Part shown: piece after piece, positions 37,691 through 51,581 of the stretch
How the letters are laid out: the number at the start of each line of letters is the position of its first letter
Position numbering within the stretch: position 1 is the first letter of the stretch
DNA from: Oasisia sp. SBJ-2009
Lineage: Eukaryota; Annelida; Polychaeta; Sabellida; Siboglinidae
Direction of reading: 5' to 3'
Assembly: GCA_964017155.1 (NCBI GenBank)
Contig: OZ024857.1
Location: 13,076,784-13,140,783 of the forward strand
DNA length: 64,000 nt
Program-made: the position numbers and the translations under genes
Notes under the pieces: generated by a model
The model's input: the letters and a program-made list of their open reading frames with translations, nothing else
Told to the model about the DNA's origin: nothing
Database searches by the model: none

Positions 37691-38649
37691 CAGGTGATTC
37701 AGCAGCTCTAAGCAAACCATTCACATAATATATGTTTGACAATATTAGTGTTCCGTTACCAGCCGGCAGTCTCCTCTAAGTGAGGGTTATGCTGGTATTG
37801 TGAACAGAACAAATACCATTCAAAGTCTTATCCATGTTTTTCTGTTTTTCAATGGCTTACTTTACCTTTGTCAGCTAGGCACCTAGATAAGGGTCTCAAT
37901 AGGGGCTATTCTATGCACAGTGTAGCAGTCCTGTAACAACACCCCTACTGATAAGGCTACACTGTATCTAAGTTTTTGGTTTGTTTAAGGGACTGTATAG
38001 TAAATTTCACAGGTTAACATATTTAACAGCTAGCCTAGTCAGGGGTTGTTTCATTAAGGAAAAAATTGACCTAAAAAATCCATCTAGTTTGTACGCTTTC
38101 TTAACAATGAAAAAACAGTGGTAAGTATAATATATTAATAACATTTTAATATTCTTTATATTTATCATCAGAAAATTTACAATGTGTAAATTTATCAACC
38201 GATCAATCATTGCTCCAGTGGAAATGTTAAACATATTATTTTTTTCTTCAAAGATGACAATATACCAGCCTGTTTTTAACATATTGTCTACTGCTGCCTA
38301 GATTAATTATAATTAGGCAATGGCAGAGTAAATAAAGGGGATCAACTTGGTGGATAACTTACGCTGTACTGGCGCAAGAGAACTATGAACAAACACCTTA
38401 TATCAAACTCGCCAGGAGCAATCTTTATTTTATAATTGAAATAATAAATGTAATAAACCAACAGTAAAGTATAATTCAAATAAAAGTACAAATGACGGGC
38501 CACGTGGCTACGGACAAACTGTTTCCCTGAACCAACATGTCACTCTCACAATCTCACAATCTCAGTCTCTCCAATCTCCTCGTGTCTTTCCTTCCCCTTG
38601 TATTTATACCTTTCCGCAATGGTGGGAAACCTTCTGTCGCATGATCTGT
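37691..38649. other. AT-rich intergenic, nothing recognised
   Basis: No supported feature. Confidence 0.5.
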
Positions 38650-38885
38650 CTGTCTGATGACCTGACTACAAACACACATATGACACTGTTTACACTCACT
38701 TCTAAGGCATTTATATAACTGACAATATCTATGGTTTTAGAAGACCTTTTTTGCTCCTTCACTTTTTAACCCATCCTCCACCCGTCCACCCATATTTCTA
38801 CCTGTCCACAACGGTTTTTACCCATCCAAACGACAGGTCAACGGGTCTCTGCATAAAGCCATGATACTGAGTAAAGCAAGGAACA
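38650..38885 (-). repeat. Dispersed repeat 'GACGGG', copy 2
   Basis: Inverted copy of 2165-2400 (36 kb away), clearly diverged but collinear over about 230 bp. It includes CCACCCGTCCACCCATATTT and CTGACAATATCTATGGTTTT. Confidence 0.7.
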
Positions 38886-40930
38886 GTGAGGTTGTGGCAT
38901 TGTACATGTTCAGCTAATTATGTCATTGTGCCATTAATGCAAGAAATTCACAGAATCTGACCTACAAGATCTTGCCTCTCATAGATAGATTTAGCCTGGT
39001 ATTGACACAATACGCAATACAGAACCATTGTGATATGTCTGACAAGTATTCTTGGTCATATCAACAGAAAAACAATAGTTGACTGTAATTCTACAGACAA
39101 TGGCCGAATCCACAACCTACATTGTAGTGACTCAGCCAACAAATGTTCTGGATTCACAAACTAGAGACCAATTAATGTTGTTAAATTATCTAGTTCAGGG
39201 CCCAGTTACAAATGCGCAATGAGTGTTAGATTGAGTTTTGTCAATAAACACTGATATTATACTACTTAGTTATGTACAAGACTACAATTAATACAAATAT
39301 AATGTATTCACAAATTAGTGAAACTGACACCAGTGTTGTTATATCTATATAATGTAGTTGACAAATGTTAAAGGTAAAAAATCAGGCCAGTTGTTATTAC
39401 AAAATTATGAACAATTTAATATGCAGTGTTATGCGCCCATGTATGGGTTAAGTCAAGAATATAAACTATAATCATATCAACAGCCTCAGAAACTTAACAA
39501 AATGCAACATTTGTCTTAATTTTGAGAAAAAGCCTATTTTGTGTTTCATCTACAGTTAAACATAAAACTTGTAAATTATGCAGTATATATATTTGATGGA
39601 TTTATAATCAGAGAATGGTACCAAAATCTGAAAAAAAGGTTGTATATAAAAAAAAATTTTTTTAACCAAAACAAGGCATATTGTTACACACTCTGTGGCA
39701 GCTTCACATATGCCATGATGTTGCTTGGCTAGCTGAAAATGGATATATCGCATTTTGATTAAAAAAAAGATGGATTGTGCTCATCACTTTGGGATAGTAA
39801 AGGTAGGTTTCTAAATAGTGCAGTACAATCCTCGGGATTGTTCAAATCACTTTTTACTTTATTCCCTGACAGACTTGTTCAACCGAACACTGTCTGGGCT
39901 TCTCTGGGAACCATCTAGCCACAATCCTATTCATGTGCAGAGTTAGATTATTTGTACACAAATATGATGAAATATCCACCCCTGTGACACTGTCTATAGC
40001 CAAATATTCACCTCTGTATACTGCCAGGTATCACTCAAACAGAGTGAACTGGAATAATAGTAGTATGAAAAAAACAATGAAGGTTTGACAAGGCAGCACA
40101 GGATTCAAACAAGTGTTCTCTCAGTTGAGAGTCTGAAGCTTTGCAGTACTACAGCAAACGCTCTTTTGTTTATATCAAAAAAATTTCATATAATGGAGAT
40201 AATAATGCAGATTGAATTTTTTTTATAAATCAAATGGTGTCCTAGCTGAACATAAAAAAAACATGTCATCTTTGTTTGGGTGAAATTACATGAATGGTAT
40301 TTATCATGTTTGCCTCGAAACCCTTCATACATTGTATTATGTCCTGCATCTAGACATACTAAATTATCTTCATAGAACCTTTTCATGTGACCATTATCAC
40401 TAAATTTTGAGTGCATTTGGACAAACAGCATGTTAACAAAATTATGTCTGCTGAAGGCCAAACTATTCACAAACATATCTCACACATATTCACATTTTCT
40501 CAAACAGTTTAAAGATAAGTTAAAAAAATGTATGATAATGATCCATTTTTATTGTATCATGAACAGAACTGAATGTACACATGAATGAATAACAGTTATG
40601 ATTAACAGCATAAGTTATCAAACATGTGCACATTCTAAATGTGTATTGAAGCCTTGATGGTGCTGGTGTTGCTGGTGGAACAATGGTATATTGAGCCTTG
40701 TAGAGTGAACAGTTTGATCTCAGAGCACAGATGCTCTTCTAAAAAAATGCATGACAAACAGTATTTACTGAAAAACGTTAATAACAGAACGCTGCTTATT
40801 TATGCTAATTAATAATTATCTAATAACCATTGGCATCACTGGAAGTGTCTTTACAAAATCAAAGTATGTTTTAGTCATTGCAACGTTGATATTTTTCAAG
40901 CTAAATTCCCTAAAACCAACTTTTTACAAC
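38886..40930. other. AT-rich intergenic
   Basis: No gene recognised. Apart from the tRNA-like remnant at 40078-40170 the stretch is unique AT-rich DNA with several A/T homopolymers. Confidence 0.5.
40078..40170 (-). repeat. tRNA-derived SINE-like remnant
   Basis: On the minus strand GTTTGAATCCTG resembles a Pol III B box / T-arm. It is preceded by CAGACTCTCAACTGAGAGAA, which can form an anticodon-arm-like hairpin. A degenerate A-box-like stretch lies further upstream. It cannot fold as an intact tRNA, so a decayed tRNA-derived SINE head is the best guess. Confidence 0.3.
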
Positions 40931-40933
40931 ACA

Positions 40934-41022
<89 letters not shown>
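40931..41022. repeat. (CA)n microsatellite
   Basis: About 45 CA units with one early TA interruption. Confidence 0.97.
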
Positions 41023-41024
<2 letters not shown>

Positions 41025-43111
41025 TAAATGATCGAATTAGCGTCATTAATAATAACATGCAAATCCAAATAATTTACAACTTGCTTGGATATAATCATAT
41101 AATAATGGCATTAATGCATAGCTAATGTTCTTGTCACTTGTGCATCGTGATGTCAAATGTTTCTATGACATGGACATCATGCAACGTCTGGGAAAACTGC
41201 ACCATGTAACGGCGAGACTGAGTGATAAATCGACAACCGCTAACAATCGATAAGAATACAATAGCAGCGGCTTGCAGAACACTGTTATGATGAAGCGTCA
41301 AGGCTCAAGCGGGGGTCAAATCGCTCATTGCCGGCAGATAAGCGAAGTGCCTCGCTACAAAACAACATCTAAAATAAACGCTACCAACGCTCTACCACCA
41401 CTGCCATGCGATGACCTATCCTGCCTACCCTATGGTACTTACTCGCCACACGTTGTCTTGTTGCTACATATCAAGCAGCGACCGCAGTGGAAAAGTTGCG
41501 CCAGGTCGTCTACGAACGCAATCTCAAATTTTGGCGGCCATATTTGTCACACAGCTGAGTTAGTACCCAGAGTTCCATTCGGTATTCAAGGGACTTCCCC
41601 GAGTATCTAATCGGGGGCCGTCTAGAAACATGTCCGGCCCATTCCGTTAGAAGTCGCCAGAGGGGGAGGGGCAAGGGGCAATGGCCCCCCAATCCCAGAA
41701 AATTAGAATGGTAGGGAGCTGGTGGCCAATAACCGGTTGCCTGATTCATACAGTCATAACCGGTTGCCTGATTCATACAGTCACAAAGTACAGAGGGTAT
41801 AGGGATGTCTGTGTAAGACTTTCCTTCCCAGACCCAGTCCCACCCTTTCACAAAGACATTTGTCACAAATAGGATTAAGTTAGGAATTCACCACTTCTGT
41901 CGCTGGCTGCGCAGCCCAAGAGGTGCCAGGTCAACGAAAATGTCATCATTCTCAATATGCGTTATGGCTAATATCTACATTTACGATACAAAACAATAGT
42001 TGCCCGGTTGCTAATCTATAGGATCAAATTTCATTTTGTTATTGTTGTTTTCTTGGCATCCCTATCGTCATGGGATGAGTTAATTTGAACATGATTTCAG
42101 TTTCCATTGGGTATTTTTCCTCTCAGTTTTCTCTCACTATGTTCTCTATCAGCAGTCTCCATTTCCTTCTATCTGTTGCATGCTCTTTTTCATTCTTGTC
42201 CCACTCTTTCTAGGTCTTTTTTAGTGCAACCCCCATCGCAATTTCGGTTTTCCTCGCTTCTTTTCCCCTCAACTGTCTGGGCATCGATCCGCTCTCTTTG
42301 CCTTTCCACGTGACCGGCCAAGGTCAATTAACCTACTCATCGCCAGTTTATTGTTAAAACTGTCCTTCACTCCAACCTCCACTCTCATCTCATCCATTCT
42401 TCTTTTGTCAACTCTCTTAAAGCTCAGTAGTCTTCTTACTAAGATTGTTTTCGCAAACCTGGGCGTTCTCTTGTTGTTTCTTTGTTAGTGGCATCGTCCT
42501 TACTTAGTCCGTTCATATATGCCAATTTAACGTAACAGGTAACCAGGCAGCTGAGCACATTTCCATTACGTTTACGTGATATACATGCAAGTGTCTATAT
42601 CCCGTCACCCCTTAGACTTTCCTCCAAGCGGTTGTCCCTGCTGTAAACCACGTTATAATCAAAGCAAATTATCAAGTCGATTTTCCACGGGGTAATAGAC
42701 ATTTCCTACCGATAATATTTTTTTTAAACTTTTAATAAGCAGCAACGTTACATGTTGTGAAGTTACTAGTTGAACGCCAAAGCCTTATCGTGTACGTTAG
42801 CGTAGGTATGTTTAATTATTGTTTCATCACATTGAGTGACTATACATGTTGGTATTTGTCAATAGGTTTGGGAGATGTAGCGTGAGGAATGTCGTGGCCG
42901 GGTATAGGCGGATGTCATGTAGGAGATATATGGGTTCGTGTTTCTTTAATAATATGTATAATAATAATACTTTCTAATTTTGACGCCTTCTGTGAATGGT
43001 TTTGCTGAACTGTGAGCTACATATTTAAGTGAAATTGGTAGTCATGTTGGAAACAGTAAACACTAACTAGTTGTAACATAGACACGCGTCGTGAAAGTTT
43101 ATTAAGTAATA
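41023..43111. other. Intergenic; 27-bp duplication and a pyrimidine-rich stretch
   Basis: ACCGGTTGCCTGATTCATAC plus AGTCATA is repeated twice in tandem at about 41729-41783, beside a GGGGCAATGGCCCCCC hairpin (about 41673-41690). 42090-42310 is C/T-rich on the plus strand. No gene recognised. Confidence 0.45.
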
Positions 43112-43400
43112 ATGGTTCAAATTTTTTATTATGATTTGCAAAATTATTATAGTTTAAAACAAAACCACAAAACAGTTCGTCTGCAGGATTTATTTCCACT
43201 TGGAGACGTTGATCTCGCCGGATATGTTCTGTTCGAGAGGGCACCAGGAGAAGCTGCCATCGATAAAAGGTGCAATGGAGTTTTCTTGAGAAAGTGTAGC
43301 TGTGTGCAAATGCAGCAAGCCTTCATGCAACTGCAAACGTCTGCATTGAGCTTGTAGCATGCAAGTCCAAATGCAACACTGTCTCCAGCAACTGCAGTTT
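43112..43400 (+). pseudogene. Decayed cysteine-rich-tail fragment
   Basis: A plus-strand frame reads LQDLFPLGDVDLAGYVLF and then FLRKCSC near 43280-43305. Shifting frame by one base after that gives CKCSKPSCNCKRLH before a stop. The joined pattern (CxC...CxC...CxCK) resembles the CXC-like cysteine tail seen in minus orientation at 52731-53003. It has at least one frameshift and one stop and cannot be functional. It lies 130 bp left of the long-TIR element, but whether it belongs to it is unknown. Confidence 0.3.
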
Positions 43401-43532
43401 GCGTAGTCAAAAGCAAACAGGGATACGATGCGATGAATGCACACGCACACCGCTGACGAATCTAGGCATGTTTCTGCACCGTGATTACTGAAAAATGCGA
43501 CCAAAGTAAAAATTATTGACAAACTGTACACC

Positions 43533-44035
43533 ACCGATTATACCCTGAAATGTGACGGAGAACTATTGATTATAATTACTATGTTTGTCACGTTGTTGTA
43601 TAATACATTTCGATTTTTTGGGGAAAATAACTCACCTTTATATGTTAAATAAAAAACTACTCTTGTCGGAAGAACTACGACCGTGTAATATGCGGCCTGT
43701 ATAGAGAACAAATACATTGATTTGGAAACATCTCTTTTGCTTGGATGCTTTGTGAGGTAATAAATTACTCTTGTAGATGATTTTCATAGAGGTAACATAA
43801 CAGTTTACATAAAACCCCGTTTTCTCACTTAACAATCTAAAATCAGAATACTTGCTTACATACCATAATCAGTAAACGTAAAGAGCTTTAAAACTGGTTG
43901 ACAATACATGTTTGTAACAACATGTGTCATTGAACCTGAACCAGATGTTCTATACATCATAGGCTATATGGGAATGTCAACAAGGCCAAGCATTGACGGT
44001 GCGCGCAGGGCAAGTTTACGTAAAACAATATATTT
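43533..44035 (+). repeat. Left arm of long inverted repeat
   Basis: About 503 bp. It pairs with 47052-47722 in inverted orientation. Shared landmarks include AACATGTGTCATTGAACCTG, GGGAATGTCAACAAGGCCAA and GGTGCGCGCAGGGCAAGTTT. Confidence 0.88.
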
Positions 44036-44622
44036 GTTTACAGAAAATGTGACATCACTTTTAACTGCGTTAATTGTATTAGATCACAGAAACAATTATG
44101 CACATGACCTCCGCCAAGCTTTGTTTTGCTAACAGTGCTGGTGACGGTTATTAGCTGTTATTAGTGTACATTCCATAACTGATGTGGCTTGACAGTTCCT
44201 AGATCAAACATTGCTGGATATAGTTGTTACTATAGCAACGTTTCCTTATGCATTTGTTACAAAGAAAATCTTCTTAAACCAGAATTTCAACAAAATAGGC
44301 CCCTATACGACTAAACGCATAATGTTCTACAACCACTTTTCATCGCCTGACGGAGTTCTTGCTGGATAATATATAGTTGTGTTTATGTTCCGCATCCAGG
44401 GGGTGTTGCGGTCACGTTTATATCTGAGGATGTGCATTTGGAATTTTTGTGATGACGGTTTTTGGCGGGCGTCAAGGGGGCTGCAGTTGGATGTTTTGGT
44501 GAGCTCCACTGGCGAAATCCTACACCCGTCCTGGGGACGTAGAGGAGAAGCATCCCTTTGATCCACGTGTGCCATGTGTCTCACTACTTGCCGTGACAAG
44601 GGAATGGGGTAAATAAACTTAA

Positions 44623-45485
44623 AGGCAAAAAAAGTTAACTGTTTCGTGGCATACACCTAATAGAGTTAATATAAAGTAACAATTTCCACATATACTCAAT
44701 TTTTTTACGCCAGCGGTTTACCAGAAAAATATTTTTTAACACCCAGCCATCCAAATACTGCGCGCTACTCCATCTTAGACGAAGAATGACGTCACGACGG
44801 TGATCGAGGCGCTCTCCACGCAGATTCACTGCATAGGGTTTGGCTGTTGTCATGAAATGGCTGCAACTCGGCAACGCGCGTAACATGCTGATGACGGTAA
44901 ATATAAAGTTGTCTATTATTGTTATCGCTGAAATCATCCCATCAACTGATGATACATGACTACATGTCTACTTCAAAGCATTTCTCCTAAAAATGGACCG
45001 AGCAAGGTGAACTGTACTTGGACTGGAGGGATTCCAAACACTTGAAACAGTACGCCCGCAAATGTGAATCAATTTCTTCAATACTACCGGTTGTTTCAAC
45101 TATTATTGCAACCGTATGCCGAACAGTAAGGCATAATTACTAAAGTTTACCATAGATTTAACCACAGATTTAGATACACGTCTATAAGCAGCTGCTAGAT
45201 GTCACGCCAACTGAACGAACTGTCGAAGACTCGAAGTTGTTGACCCTTAACAACGTCGCAGGGTAAGGGTCAGACATAGAATGCCGCGCGCTGAATGGCC
45301 AAGTCAATTTAACCCTTCACTTAATGGCGGCGTCTAGACCATCGTGGATTTCGTTAGAATTTTAGACTTTAAAGTAACATTCTGAGTAAACCGCTGACGT
45401 TAAAAAATTGAGTATATGTGGAAATTGTTACTTTATATTAACTCTATTAGGTGTATGCCACGAAACAGTTAACTTTTGTTTGCCT
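44623..45485. mobile_element. 863-bp MITE with about 105-bp TIRs and TTAA target site
   Basis: Flanked by TTAA on both sides (44619-44622 and 45486-45489). The left end AGGCAAAAAAAGTTAACTG and the inverse of the right end AGGCAAACAAAAGTTAACTG start TIRs that stay nearly identical for about 90 bp (CGTGGCATACACCTAATAGA is shared exactly) and fade near CAGCGGTTTA. A TTAA target duplication is the hallmark of piggyBac and Kolobok superfamilies. There is no coding capacity, so it is non-autonomous. Confidence 0.82.
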
Positions 45486-46946
45486 TTAAGTCAGCCAATA
45501 ACGAGCTATAGCGGAAATCGTGGCACCACGCACGGGTTTCTTTTTCAAACTCTTTCAGACTCCGAATATAAATGTAATACAATGATATATTGTATGTTAA
45601 ATGCCAGAATAACCTGTATAGTTGGTTGACACATCATTTCGAAAACGTAGAGCAGTGAACGTTGTTTTCGTTAAAATGACCCGCATGTTTTCATATAAAG
45701 GGACGTCATATTTACTTATTAGAGGGACACTTTGCTCAAACAGTTATTTGTGATGCAGTGGACGACAGCTATTTTATATATGAACAGCATAGGCTATATA
45801 AATTTGTCGTTGTATGCTTTGACATTTGGTTTTGTTTGACAAACTTACGTTGCTAGTACGACACCGGAGTACCGGACCGTTTTAATTGAATACGATGTTT
45901 ACACAGAATTATTAATGAAACAAAAAATGACAATCTTGTTTGTATCCGCCACTTTGTCTGGTCCAGTCCGTGGGCAGTGACACGTCGCACACGAAGGCTA
46001 GCGCGCAATGATAATAACACTTCCTGCTATGTTTCATAAAGCTTATTATTATTTTTTAAACAAACACGCTTAACAATCATGCACACATAATGGTGTATGG
46101 CATTTATAGATTACAAAACTACTGTCATTGAGTGCAAGAATGTTTATTTCATTGTCGCTGTCTTTTAAAACAATATATGTTCAGCTATAACGTCTGCAGA
46201 ATAAGATATGGAGCCGAATTGTATTTGTTTTACTGCTACTTTTCTTTGTATTCTTCATAGGTTTATGCTGATTTTATTTCTGCAAGTGTTCAATGAGTTG
46301 CACTGTTGACTGAAATACTTTTATTTTGTACTACTTAAACAAACAAAAAGGTTAAATGAAAACAAATCCACGTGAGAAAATTAAATGTCAAAAGTAATTC
46401 GAATAATAAGAATAAAAATACAATTCAACGTATCGTTTCTATATCACAGCAGGCATACAAAATGCGAGACTAAAATCATTACTTTACCCTCCACGAAACT
46501 CGCTAAGTAAACGAATGTACCGAAGTTATTTGTATTGTTACTTTAGATAAAATTATTTTGTTGCAAGAAAATATTCTTTGTTACAATTGTACGACATTAT
46601 ATGCTGATTAATTGCTGAACTACGTTTAAAGAATTGTAAAGAAGTATTTGTACTTCGTTACTTGCCACCGCATCTACGGAGAAACCGTCAAAACGTGGTT
46701 GATCGTGTATCAGTTGAGATAATGAAATGTAATTTAACACGTATATCGCATGACATTCTGAGACGAAATGAAGAAGGGAAGAAGGATGGCAGAAGGAGGG
46801 ACGGAAGGTGGAAGAGATGGGAATGAATATATATTTATGAGGAATGGGGATGGAAGGAGGAGGTACGGATAAGGGAAAGAGGAGTGGAGGAGGTGAGAAG
46901 ACAAGTACGGGACTATTGCAGATATTTGGGAAGTAAGAGGGTTGTC

Positions 46947-47722
<776 letters not shown>

Positions 47723-48889
47723 ATTTTATATGCAATGATTGCTGTAGAAACGATGGGGACAGGGACTACAGTTGGTTCAATAAGGCATACAAAAACATAC
47801 ATTGAAATTGTGTGATACCTAACACTCTGTTCAACAAAACAGAATTTGTGGTCCAATATCTATGTGTCTATATAGGACACATTTGGCAAATTAGGAATTT
47901 TTTATCTCAAATAAACAATAAAAAATTGTATAGTGCTAATTTATGCTAGCAGCAGACATGCCACATGATACGGATTACCCGTATCCGATACGGATTTTGG
48001 CAGTTTTTAAGTGATACGGCCGTACTCCGTTTTGATACGGAATTTAACTAGATTTATGGAGTAATTATTTTTATCCACATTATGGCTTTTGTACGTCACA
48101 AAACTATACTGCATAATGGAATAATTGTTTACTGTTAGTGACTAAGTAAATCCATTCGAAACGAACGAACTAAACCACCGATTAGTATATTGTAGCGCGT
48201 AATAGATGGCGTGCTGGTAAATATTAGTTCTGAAAACTTCGGCAGGTACGTTGTTCAACGGGTGGGAACGGGGCTCGTAGCAGGCGCGTGACGATTATAA
48301 AAAGCAGTATGCCTACAGGAAATGGAGCTCGACGCCGAGTTCAATGAAATCACCTGCATTTCAGATTTCAAAAGTTAAAAATCCCTACCTACCCTATTTT
48401 GAAGAGCATACAAAAATTTTAAAATGCCTACCTATCCTATTTTGAAGAGCATAAAAGTTAAGATAAAAAAACATTTCCCTACCTACGTACCCTATTTTTT
48501 CCAAGCATGAAATCGGAAACAAGGTATTTATTTTCCTAGGCCTAATTAAGTTTTGGGTTGCTATAGTTATGGACACTGCGATTGGAGCACAATAGTAGCT
48601 AACTTGTTATATATAATACTGGTTATGTATGTTCTCTTATCGTAATTCTTATACTGAATACAAAAATTCCACGTAGTGGAATTTATAAACTGGCTCCTAA
48701 CTATCCAACAAAAATACGGCGAGAGAGTTCTAATTAGGCACCACAAATTCGCAACAGTTCTCGTAATAGCATAACAGTGAGTAAGAAGTTGCTTCTTTCT
48801 AGCCCACTATGTAGCGCCACTTGATTAATTTGCGGTCCGCCGAGTGGCGCCACCATTATAACGACGGCGCTCACCTGGTCTCGCTTAAC
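47723..48889. other. Intergenic with GATACGG cluster and a small tandem duplication
   Basis: 47967-48045 holds repeated GATACGG/CCGTATC words, including GATACGGATTACCCGTATC. At 48385-48450 the motif CCTACCTACCCTATTTTGAA plus GAGCATA is duplicated in tandem and a third diverged copy follows; a similar word occurs inverted near 8545-8565. No gene recognised. Confidence 0.5.
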
Positions 48890-49146
48890 CGACGGTCGGT
48901 CGGCTGCGGAACTACGTCGAGAAGACAGTCTGGTGATTCTGTCATCGTTTGAATATTTATCCGCGTGATCTATACAATGCTGCCACCTCACGGACACTGG
49001 TTAATCTTGCCGTAAATTTGAATTGTATTTCTATTTATGTTGTGTTAATATAAGTTTAATTTTGAATAGTTTTTATAACACAGCATTATTTGATAAAAAG
49101 GTATCCTTATTTAATTTGTGTGTTATTCGTGTGGGGCTAAACAATG

Positions 49147-50209
49147 ACACCGTTGATCATAAAATACTGCTAAGTAAGTTACAATGTTATGGAATAAGGG
49201 GTTTGGCATTGGATTTGATTAAAAGTTATTTAGCCAATCGTGGTCAGTATGTGTGCTATAACAACAGTAATTCAGAGCTAAAGAATATCAAGTGTGGAGT
49301 CCCACAAGGATCAATCCTGGGCCCAGTACTATTTATTTTATATATAAATGACATGTGTGAAGTGTAAAAATTGCTTAATATTATTTTGTTTGCAGATGAC
49401 ACTAGCATTTTTTACTCAACTAGGAATATTGTGGATCTAGCATGTACTGGTAATAATGAACTAGACAAACTAGATATATGGTTCAGAGTAAATAAATTAT
49501 CGCTTAATGTGAACAAAACCAATTGTATCATGTTTACAAATAAAAAACAACATAGACCAACAGTAAACATTATTTTGAATGGAACAAACATTGAGCAGGT
49601 GTCACATACAAAATTCCTTGGTGTAATCATTGATGAAAACTTAACGTGGAGAGAGCAGATAAAAACGGTTGAAACGAAGGTATCAAAAAAGTATAGGTGT
49701 TTTATATAAAACAAAGGATGTTCTTGACATTCAAGCATTACGCACGTTATACCAATCACTTGTTGAACCATATATGTCTTATTGCTGTGAAATATGGGGA
49801 AGTACGTATCCGTCTAGACTAAGAAAACTCTCTCTGCTACAGAAAAAGATATACGAATAATATATAGTCTTGATGTCATACATCTGTATTTTTTCACTGC
49901 TCAAAAATTCTAAAACTTCAAGAATTAATTACATATAGGACTATGGTCATGCTTTATAAAGCAAACAACCACTGTTTAGAAGGTCGTGTACAAGCGTTCT
50001 TTGAACCAACTGCAGCCGTACATAAGCATGATACCAGAACATCTAAACTATTTTATGTTAATAAAGCGAACACCACCCATAGACTACTGTCAATTACTGT
50101 CAGAGGTATACATGTATGGAACGGTCTTGCAAATAATATAACACAGTTGCCAAGTTTACAACAATTTAAGAAAAGTTTAAAGTCGACGTTACTTTCTTCG
50201 TATTTATGA
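49147..50209 (+). pseudogene. LINE reverse transcriptase fragment, decayed
   Basis: In order: [19 protein letters not shown] (motif A onward), [20 protein letters not shown] (motif B), then an in-frame TAA at 49365-49367. In the same frame ILFADDTSIFYS follows (motif C with FADD intact), then HTKFLGVIIDENLTW. A frameshift at the A-run near 49686 leads to LYQSLVEPYMSYCCEIWG, and a second near 49860 leads to RGIHVWNGLANNITQLPS and the final FKKSLKSTLLSSYL, TAA at 50207-50209. One stop and two frameshifts make it inactive. Motif style places it in the CR1/jockey group. Confidence 0.85.
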
Positions 50210-50572
50210 ACAATTAACACAATGGAAAAAAGTATTGCTAGTTTGAATTCAATCTTATAACTTTTACTATAACTATTACGCATTTTAGTTGAAAAGGGTA
50301 TAACGCCTTACAAGTCATATGACTTCTGCTATGTCCTTTTAACAACAGCACCGATATTATATTGTATTGTCGTTACCATTATGTATTGTATTATTTTTCA
50401 CACTATGTTGTATATTCCTGTGTTGCTGTTGTTAAATAAACTTTCATTAATTAATTAATTAATTAATTAATTAATTAATTAATTAATTAATTAATTAATT
50501 AATTCATTCATTCATTCATTCATTCATTCATTCATTCATTCATTCATTCATTCATTCATTCATTCATTCATT
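49147..50572 (+). mobile_element. 5'-truncated CR1-like LINE, copy D, with CAATG target duplication
   Basis: The 1,426-bp insertion is bounded by CAATG at 49142-49146 and 50573-50577. The uninterrupted site survives in copy 2 of the host repeat as TAATGCTGTCACC near 51131. It starts within RT motif A, and ends with a 3' UTR finishing GTTGTTAAATAAACTTTCATT, an (ATTA)n stretch (50445-50502) and (CATT)n (50503-50572). The same 3' end occurs inverted at 20172-20276. Confidence 0.85.
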
Positions 50573-51581
50573 CAATGCTGCCACCTCACGGATACTGGTT
50601 AATCCTGCCGTAATTCTTATTTTATAAACAACTGTAAATATGAATGTTTACTTAATATAAGTTCAATTTTGAATACTTTTCATGGGATATCATTATCTTC
50701 TAAAGTATATCGTTATATCAGCGTCTCTACCCTAATCTGGGGTAAGGCCGCCCTGGCGGGTAACAAATGCAGAGCGTCTCTTTCCCCAGGCAGGGTTGAG
50801 GGGCTTAAAAGTGCTGCCACCTCACGGAGCTTGGGTAATCGAGGCTAGCGCTCACATAGTTTCGCCTAACCGACTGTCGGTCGGCTGCGGAACTACGCCG
50901 AGAAGACAGTCTGGTCAGTCTCCCGGCTTTTGAATTTTATCCGCGTGATCTATACAATGCTGCCACCCCACTGACACTGCCGTAATATATATTTGATAAA
51001 CAACTGCAAATTTGTATTTCTATTTATTTTGTGTTAATATAAGTTTAATTTTGAATAGTTTTTATAATACAGCATTATTTGATAAAAAGGTATCCTTATT
51101 TAATTTATATGCTATCCGTGTGGGGCTAGATAATGCTGTCACCTAACGCATACTGGTTAATCCTGCCGTAATTCTTATTTGATAAACAACTGTAAATTCG
51201 AATTTTTACTTACTTTTGTGTATATATAAGTTCAATGTTGAATACTTTTCATATGATATGATTATCTTGTAAAAGGATATCGTTATTTTCATTTTTATTT
51301 CATAGTTGACCTGAGAGCCAATCAGCGTCTCTAACCTAATCTGGGGTAAGGCCCCCCTGGCGGCACGAAAATGCAGACCCACATTTATCCCAGGCGAAGT
51401 TGACGGGCTTAAAAGTGCTGCCACCTCACGGAGTCTGGGTATCTAGCACTCACCCCGCTTTGATTACTCAGGCTCCGCCAGGTAGCAGCACCTTTAGTCC
51501 CCAGCACAAGCAGAGATGCTGATTGGTTCTCAGGGCGAATTTGAAATAACAAAATAAGGATACCCTTTTTATCAGATAATA

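Noticed and set aside
48290..48310. TATAAAA box upstream of a short ATG frame
   Set aside because: Isolated in AT-rich DNA, with no coding frame of note downstream and repeats immediately after.
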